A stretch of DNA of 10,499 bases from Oscillospiraceae bacterium (lineage in GTDB: Bacteria; Bacillota; Clostridia; Oscillospirales; Oscillospiraceae). The position numbers and the translations under genes were made by a program. Shown here piece after piece: positions 6,829 to 10,499 of the stretch (positions are counted from its first letter, which is position 1; every line of letters starts with the position of its first letter). The notes beneath the pieces are model-generated. The model searched no databases. It was not told the DNA's origin and saw only the letters and a program-made list of their open reading frames with translations. The stretch covers positions 1 through 10,499 of the forward strand of contig JAKSQI010000046.1 in assembly GCA_024404215.1 (NCBI GenBank), given 5' to 3'.

Positions 6829-7659
6829 ATGATTATTATTGCTGAGAAACTGAATGGTTCCATTCCCAAGTGTGCAGCTGCCATTGCTGCTCACGATCCC
6901 GAGTACATCCGCGATATCGCCAAGAAGCAGGCCGATGTTCTGGATGAAGACAAGGACTACATTGATGTTTGCGCTTCCGTTAAGGACGGCGAAGTTGAAG
7001 TCATGAAATGGATGATTGACAACGTTATGGATGTTTGCGATATGCCCATCTGCGTTGACTCTCCCGACCCCGTAGCCTGCGTTGAGGCTGCTAAGTACTG
7101 CATGGAAAAGGGCATGGAGAGAGGCTTGATTAACTCCGTTTCCGGCGAAGGCGACAAGATGGACGTTATCTTCCCCATCGTCCGCGACAATCCGGGTTGG
7201 GATGTAGTTGCTCTGCTGAGCGATGATTCCGGTATCCCCACCACTGCCGCCCGTCGTATTGAAGTTTTCCACAAGATCATGGAAAAGGCCAAGGAATACG
7301 GCATTGCTCCCAGCCGCATTCACATTGACCCCTTGGTAGAGATGCTCTGCACTGCTGACGACGGTATCTCTCTGGTTATTGATGTTATCAAGCAGATTCG
7401 TGAAGAATATGAAGATATTCACATCACCGGTGCTATCTCCAATATCTCCTTCAACCTGCCCTCTCGTAAGGTTCTGAATCAGTGCTTCTGCACTTTGGCC
7501 ATGAACTCCGGTTTGGACAGCGGCGTTTTGGATCCTCTGGACCGCGGTCTGCTGGGCATGATTTATGCTACTGAAGCTATGCTGGGTCTGGATGACTTCT
7601 GCATGGAATACATTTCTGCATACCGTAACGACCTGTTCGGTGTTCAGCCCAAGAAGTAA
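6829..7659 (+). CDS. Methyltetrahydrofolate:corrinoid protein methyltransferase
   Basis: This is a pterin-binding, DHPS-like TIM-barrel methyltransferase of the AcsE/MtgA/MtvA kind, which moves a methyl group between tetrahydrofolate and a cobalamin bound to a partner protein. Barrel-strand motifs visible in order are IIIAEKLNG (2-10), YIDVCAS (44-50), ICVDSPDP (74-81), INSVSGE (101-107), VVALLSDDSGIP (126-137), IHIDPLV (164-170) and GAISNISFNLPSR (201-213). The 276-residue length is normal for the family. The ATG has AAGGAG 10 bases upstream. The gene for the corrinoid protein follows after 75 bases, which is the usual pairing. Codons are strongly optimised, with Lys almost always AAG. The physiological direction (methyl-THF formation or use) and the ultimate substrate cannot be read from this gene. 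No substrate-specific methyltransferase is nearby. Confidence 0.9.
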   Translation: MIIIAEKLNGSIPKCAAAIAAHDPEYIRDIAKKQADVLDEDKDYIDVCASVKDGEVEVMKWMIDNVMDVCDMPICVDSPDPVACVEAAKYCMEKGMERGLINSVSGEGDKMDVIFPIVRDNPGWDVVALLSDDSGIPTTAARRIEVFHKIMEKAKEYGIAPSRIHIDPLVEMLCTADDGISLVIDVIKQIREEYEDIHITGAISNISFNLPSRKVLNQCFCTLAMNSGLDSGVLDPLDRGLLGMIYATEAMLGLDDFCMEYISAYRNDLFGVQPKK

Positions 7660-7682
7660 TTTTTGCTTCTATCCAATTTTTG

Positions 7683-7700
7683 TAAGCTCGCTCAAGCTTA
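7683..7700 (+). repeat. Short inverted repeat between the methyltransferase and corrinoid protein genes
   Basis: TAAGCT (7683-7688) and AGCTTA (7695-7700) flank a 6-base loop. There is no T-run after it, so it is not a terminator. It may be an mRNA-stability hairpin in the 75-base gap, since the downstream corrinoid protein is usually needed in excess. It overlaps a TTTTGTAA octamer at 7678-7685. Confidence 0.35.
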
Positions 7701-7734
7701 AAATATCAGAATAACTAATTTGGAGGAAAATGAC

Positions 7735-8376
7735 ATGTCTAAAATCGAAGAAGTTGCAGCTGCCGTAGAAAGCGGTAAGGTAAAGAAGATTCAGGGTCTG
7801 GTTCAGGAAGCTATTGACGCTGGTTGCGATCCCAACGCCATTCTGAACGAGGGCATGATTGGTGCCATGAACGTTGTTGGTGACAAGTTCCAGAAGAACG
7901 AGATTTTCGTTCCCGAAATGCTGGTTGCCGCTAAGACCATGAAGAAGGGCGTAGAAGTTCTGAAGCCCCATCTGGCTGGTGACGCTGTTGGTTCCATGGG
8001 CACCTATGTTCTGGGTACCGTTGCCGGTGACCTGCACGATATCGGTAAGAACCTGGTTGGTCTGATGATTGAGTCCGCTGGTTTCAAGGTTCTGGACCTG
8101 GGCGTAGACGTACCTGCCGAGAAGTTCGTTGAAGCTATCAAGGCTAACCCCGACTGCAAGGTTGTTGGTGCTTCCGCTCTGCTAACCACCACCATGGATT
8201 CTCTGCGTAACACCGTTCAGGTTATGATCGACGCCGGCTGCAAGGAGCAGGTTAAGATCATGGTTGGTGGCGCTCCCATCACCCAGGCTTTCGCTGATGA
8301 AATCGGTGCTGATGCTTACACTCCCGACGCCGGTGCTGCTGCCGTTATGGCTAAGAAGCTGGCTATGGGCGAGTAA
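7735..8376 (+). CDS. Corrinoid (B12-binding) methyltransferase carrier protein
   Basis: This 213-residue protein is a MtbC/MtmC/MtvC-type carrier that shuttles a methyl group on cobalt between two methyltransferases. Residues 1-85 form the four-helix cap domain, with VGDKFQKNEIFVPEMLVAAKTM at 48-69. Residues 90-213 form the Rossmann B12 domain with the base-off motif D99-L-H101-D-I-G104, where His101 is the lower cobalt ligand. The supporting SxL is at 147-149 (SAL) and VGGAPIT at 177-183. The start is the ATG at 7735, with GGAGG 8 bases upstream; the in-frame TTG at 7720 lies before that site and is rejected. Codon use is highly biased (AAG, GGT, GTT, CTG), consistent with abundant expression. 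It forms an operon with the upstream methyltransferase and ends before a strong terminator. Confidence 0.95.
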   Translation: MSKIEEVAAAVESGKVKKIQGLVQEAIDAGCDPNAILNEGMIGAMNVVGDKFQKNEIFVPEMLVAAKTMKKGVEVLKPHLAGDAVGSMGTYVLGTVAGDLHDIGKNLVGLMIESAGFKVLDLGVDVPAEKFVEAIKANPDCKVVGASALLTTTMDSLRNTVQVMIDAGCKEQVKIMVGGAPITQAFADEIGADAYTPDAGAAAVMAKKLAMGE

Positions 8377-8399
8377 TTCTTCGCTGACAAAGTTATTTG

Positions 8400-8427
8400 A
8401 GGCCGGTGCTTACGCACCGGCCTTTTT
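8400..8427 (+). terminator. Intrinsic terminator after the corrinoid protein gene
   Basis: A perfect 9-bp stem, GGCCGGTGC (8401-8409) with GCACCGGCC (8414-8422), has a TTAC tetraloop and is followed by TTTTT (8423-8427). It ends the plus-strand methyltransferase operon. Confidence 0.94.
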
Positions 8428-8436
8428 CCATATCAG

Positions 8437-8466
8437 AAGAACCGCAGCCTTTGCTGCGGTTCTTTT
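8437..8466. terminator. Second hairpin between convergent genes, probably terminator of the AraC gene
   Basis: A perfect 12-bp stem (AAGAACCGCAGC at 8437-8448, complement at 8453-8464) has the loop CTTT. It abuts the stop codon of the minus-strand regulator (8467-8465). The plus-strand T-run is short (TTTT, partly in the stem), and the minus side is followed by CTGATAT, only moderately U-rich. It is best read as a transcript-end hairpin for the regulator, perhaps acting in both directions. Confidence 0.7.
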
Positions 8467-9706
8467 AATCCATATCAACGCCAAAATAATTCTTTCGGTA
8501 TTTTTTCGGTGAAATTCCGGTTTCCTTTTTAAAGACCTTAGAAAAATAGCTTTGGTCTTTAAAGCCACAGGCCTGGGCGATTTCCGATATGGCCACACCT
8601 TCTGTCGTGAGAAGCTTTTTGCTTTTTTCAATACGAATATTAGCAATATACTCGGTCAGACTGACGCCGGTTTCGGCCTTAAATATTGAACTGAGATAAG
8701 ATTTACTGAGGAAAACCTCTCTGGCTAAAATATCCAAGGTCAGCTTCTCATGGCAATTCTTTCGAATGTAATTGGTGACCTTATAGACAACATCCGAGTG
8801 CTTTACCTGGGCAAGGTCAAAAGCTTGAATAATAAAGCGACGGACAATATCAGAAATCCAAACAGCCAGCTGATCCACATCACTGCTGCGCTCAATTTCC
8901 ATAATATAGCTTTCCGAAAGACGGAAAATCTCATTGGTGTCGGCACCAGCTTCAATAGTTGCCCGGGAAAGAATTACCAGCATTTCCAACATACGTGCCT
9001 TTATGGAATTGATGTCATAATTACTGTAAACGTATACTCTGGCCAAAACCTCATTCAACATATCCAGAGCCACTGTCTTCTCACCCTGCAGGACAGCAGC
9101 CCGAAGAACCTTTTCATAGGACAAAAGTGATTCCGCATTTTGTGATGCAGAATCCTCATAAAAGGTCTTTGCCATATAAATATCTTTTAAAACCTGTTCT
9201 TGGTCATAAAGAAGGTTGCGGTATTTCTGTTCATCTATACCGGATATTTCTGATGCCACGCAGCATAGAAGCTCAGATATATGATGGATATCCTTGGGAC
9301 TGTATGAAGGAAGCTTAAGAATTTCCTCTTCCCTACCAGTCACCGGCAGGTCCGAAACTACATCCTGGTTTTCACCCATGACTATTGGGCCAAGGACTAA
9401 ACCTCCGGAAACGTTGTGATCCTCCGAGGTGATGGATGAGGCTACAAAAACCAATCCCATGGGACAGTAATAAACATATTTGCCATTCCAACGGTTAGCC
9501 TCATTACACCCATAGAAGCAGGTTGCCAGTAAATCGTGATGGTCACTGTCATAGTTACAGCAGTGGCAGAAGCAATCCGAGTTTTCTGACCCGCATAGAA
9601 CCGGAGCCGATGAACTGGGGCTGCATACAATATGACACGGAATCTTAAAAAGTTCCGAAAAATGGTTTTGGTATTTTTTGCACTTTTCTAGAATTTGGTC
9701 GGTCAT
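8465..9706 (-). CDS. AraC-family transcriptional regulator with N-terminal PocR sensory domain
   Basis: The 413-residue protein has three parts. Residues about 8-157 resemble the PocR ligand-binding domain, with a cysteine-rich stretch (C38, C45, C47, C49, C50, C63, C67, C81), YYCPMGLVFVASSI (79-92) and GGLVLGPIVMGE (101-112). Residues about 160-300 are a helical linker. Residues about 305-406 are a tandem AraC helix-turn-helix domain: LTLDILAREVFLSKSYLSSIFK for the first helix pair, then ISEIAQACGFKDQSYFSKVFKKETGISPKKYRK. PocR-type domains are known near B12-dependent pathways and corrinoid methyltransferases, so it is probably the regulator of the convergent methyltransferase operon, sensing a small substrate. 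The ATG at 9706 has GGGAG 8 bases upstream. There is no receiver or membrane domain. The target and ligand are inference. Confidence 0.88.
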   Translation of the reverse strand: MTDQILEKCKKYQNHFSELFKIPCHIVCSPSSSAPVLCGSENSDCFCHCCNYDSDHHDLLATCFYGCNEANRWNGKYVYYCPMGLVFVASSITSEDHNVSGGLVLGPIVMGENQDVVSDLPVTGREEEILKLPSYSPKDIHHISELLCCVASEISGIDEQKYRNLLYDQEQVLKDIYMAKTFYEDSASQNAESLLSYEKVLRAAVLQGEKTVALDMLNEVLARVYVYSNYDINSIKARMLEMLVILSRATIEAGADTNEIFRLSESYIMEIERSSDVDQLAVWISDIVRRFIIQAFDLAQVKHSDVVYKVTNYIRKNCHEKLTLDILAREVFLSKSYLSSIFKAETGVSLTEYIANIRIEKSKKLLTTEGVAISEIAQACGFKDQSYFSKVFKKETGISPKKYRKNYFGVDMD

Positions 9707-9727
9707 ACTAACAACTCCCTTAATATT

Positions 9728-9755
9728 ATTATACTCAAATCCATTTAAATTACAA
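9728..9755 (-). promoter_or_regulatory. Candidate promoter of the AraC-family regulator
   Basis: On the minus strand TTGTAA (9755-9750) and a perfect TATAAT (9733-9728) are separated by 16 bases. The -35 lies inside the left arm of the 9747-9772 inverted repeat, so a protein bound there would affect the promoter. The predicted leader is only about 15 bases, placing the ribosome-binding site at the very 5' end, which lowers confidence. Confidence 0.5.
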
Positions 9756-9772
9756 CAAAAATTTTGTAATTT
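9747..9772. repeat. 9-bp inverted repeat, possible operator of the regulator gene
   Basis: AAATTACAA (9747-9755) and TTGTAATTT (9764-9772) flank an 8-base AT-only centre. Each arm contains the TTGTAA core that recurs through this gap. It overlaps the -35 box of the predicted regulator promoter, as expected for autoregulation. In such AT-rich DNA chance symmetry is possible. Confidence 0.5.
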
Positions 9773-10042
9773 ATTTTTTGTAAAATCCTTTGTTTTTTGT
9801 AAATATCAACCATCGCGCAACTTATATATACCAGTTTTGTACCAGTTTTTCTTCATGAGAATACGCCGTTTTTTTATTGTTACCATTTTATCGTAGCAGA
9901 ATACACATTAATTGATTCCAAAATACATAATAATTTTTTGTACTTTATATTTCAAAAATATGCTGATTATCGTCAAATTGTTTCTATTCCGTTAGGATAT
10001 GCTATGTTATACTAAATAAAACAGTTGTAAGGGGATTTTACT
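9773..10042. other. AT-rich intergenic region between divergent regulator and transporter genes
   Basis: The whole gap between the two starts is 336 bases and no gene is supported in it. It contains repeated TTTTGTAA or TTTTGTAC octamers on the plus strand (9762-9769, 9776-9783, 9795-9802, 9835-9842, 9936-9943) and an 11-base-spaced tandem repeat of ACCAGTTTT (9830-9838 and 9841-9849). No RNA gene, riboswitch or terminator was recognised. Confidence 0.5.
9978..10008 (+). promoter_or_regulatory. Possible extended -10 promoter of the EamA transporter gene
   Basis: TGCTATGTT (10000-10008) is an extended -10 form, with TTGTTT at 9978-9983 as a poor -35 at 19-base spacing. TATACT at 10008-10013 is an alternative -10 but has no -35 partner. 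The ribosome-binding site AAGGGG follows at 10029-10034. Confidence 0.3.
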
Positions 10043-10486
10043 GTGAAAAACAAAAGCTATTCCTTTTCAGCATTTATTGCAAGCATGCTGATTTTTGGTA
10101 CTATCGGTATTTTCCGCCGTTTTCTACCCCTCTCCTCAGGCTTCCTTGCTTTTTCCCGAGGTATTATCGGCTCATGTTTTCTCTTTCTTGTGGCTGTTTT
10201 CAACCACAAAGCTATCTTTCGCAGTCCCGGAAGACGAACACTCCTGCTTTTGCTGCTTTCCGGAGCTTTAATCGGGCTTAACTGGGTTCTGCTTTTTGAA
10301 GCCTATAACCGCACCACAGTAGCTGCCGCGACTCTCTGCTACTATATGGAGCCCACAATTGTTACGCTTCTTTCTCCCCTTTTTTTGAAAGAGAAGCTAA
10401 CCGTCAAAAAGCTCCTATGTGCTCTTGCAGCCGTCATAGGGATGCTTTTTGTTGTGTGCCCGGCATGGGCAACGACTTGGTGGTGA
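10043..10486 (+). CDS. EamA-family (DMT) transporter, N-terminal half, interrupted by a group II intron
   Basis: The protein starts at GTG 10043, with AAGGGG 8 bases upstream. It shows about five hydrophobic segments (roughly 8-25, 33-54, 65-86, 92-112, 120-137). It has the first-domain EamA pattern: IFGTIGIFRRF near the start, LNWVLLFEAYNRTTVAAATLCYYMEP (79-104) and a LKEKLTVKK segment ending in GMLFV (133-137). EamA proteins are inner-membrane exporters of metabolites, usually about 290 residues with two such domains. Here the family-like sequence ends at Val137 (10453). The ten further codons to the TGA at 10484-10486 come from the intron-like sequence, not from the transporter. The second domain should lie beyond the intron, outside the window. 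The substrate is unknown. If the intron splices, the gene may still be functional. Confidence 0.82.
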   Translation: MKNKSYSFSAFIASMLIFGTIGIFRRFLPLSSGFLAFSRGIIGSCFLFLVAVFNHKAIFRSPGRRTLLLLLLSGALIGLNWVLLFEAYNRTTVAAATLCYYMEPTIVTLLSPLFLKEKLTVKKLLCALAAVIGMLFVVCPAWATTWW

Positions 10487-10499
10487 AAGTCCACTACGG
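10454..10499 (+). mobile_element. 5' end of a bacterial group II intron (continues past the right edge)
   Basis: From 10454 the sequence begins GTGTGCCCGGC, matching the GUGYG start of group II introns. GCCC/GGGC can pair (10458-10461 with 10467-10470). Next comes GTGGTGAAAGTCCAC, which forms a GTGG/CCAC hairpin, then TACGG, as in domain I of clostridial-type introns that I remember. It sits in sense orientation inside the EamA gene, directly after GMLFV, and brings the in-frame stop. Only 46 bases are visible, so the class, the reverse transcriptase and the 3' end are unknown. Confidence 0.78.

Noticed and set aside
8401..8466. The two successive hairpins as the start of a CRISPR or repeat array
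   Set aside because: The two stems differ in sequence and each fits a transcript-end hairpin between convergent genes.

Overview
The window looks like a chromosomal segment from an anaerobic, low-to-moderate GC Firmicute, most likely a Clostridia member. The evidence is the strong AAGGAG/GGAGG ribosome-binding sites, TTG and GTG starts, the queA-tgt pair, a DUF4125/DUF4037 pair, a corrinoid methyltransferase pair with a PocR-domain AraC regulator, and the 5' end of a clostridial-looking group II intron. The species cannot be fixed from this sequence.

Layout. On the minus strand at the left edge, queA (73-1098) is followed by the first 19 codons of tgt (1-57), which gives two steps of tRNA queuosine modification. 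Diverging from them is asd (1281-2363), a single-gene unit with its own sigma-A-like promoter and a strong intrinsic terminator. A second promoter (2467-2495) then leads into a tight plus-strand run: DUF4125 (2547-3209), DUF4037 (3203/3212-4153), an NAD-dependent epimerase-like SDR (4168-5106), lgt (5198-6151) and a small coiled-coil protein (6144-6608). The first three genes are almost contiguous and may form an uncharacterised enzymatic module. lgt makes lipoproteins.

After an AT-rich control region (6609-6828) come a methyltetrahydrofolate:corrinoid methyltransferase (6829-7659) and its corrinoid-binding partner protein (7735-8376). They end at a strong terminator and converge on an AraC-family regulator with an N-terminal PocR sensory domain (8465-9706, minus). 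No substrate-specific first methyltransferase (MttB/MtgB/MtvB type) lies in the window, so the methyl donor or acceptor is unknown. The two genes carry markedly optimised codons (AAG for Lys, CTG for Leu, GTT for Val, GGT for Gly), which suggests high expression. The octamer TTTTGTAA recurs upstream of the regulator, upstream of the methyltransferase gene and between the two methyltransferase genes, so it is a candidate regulator box.

At the right edge an EamA-type transporter gene starts with GTG at 10043. Its family-like sequence stops after codon 137. From 10454 on, the DNA reads as the conserved 5' end of a bacterial group II intron in the same orientation, which would explain the premature stop.
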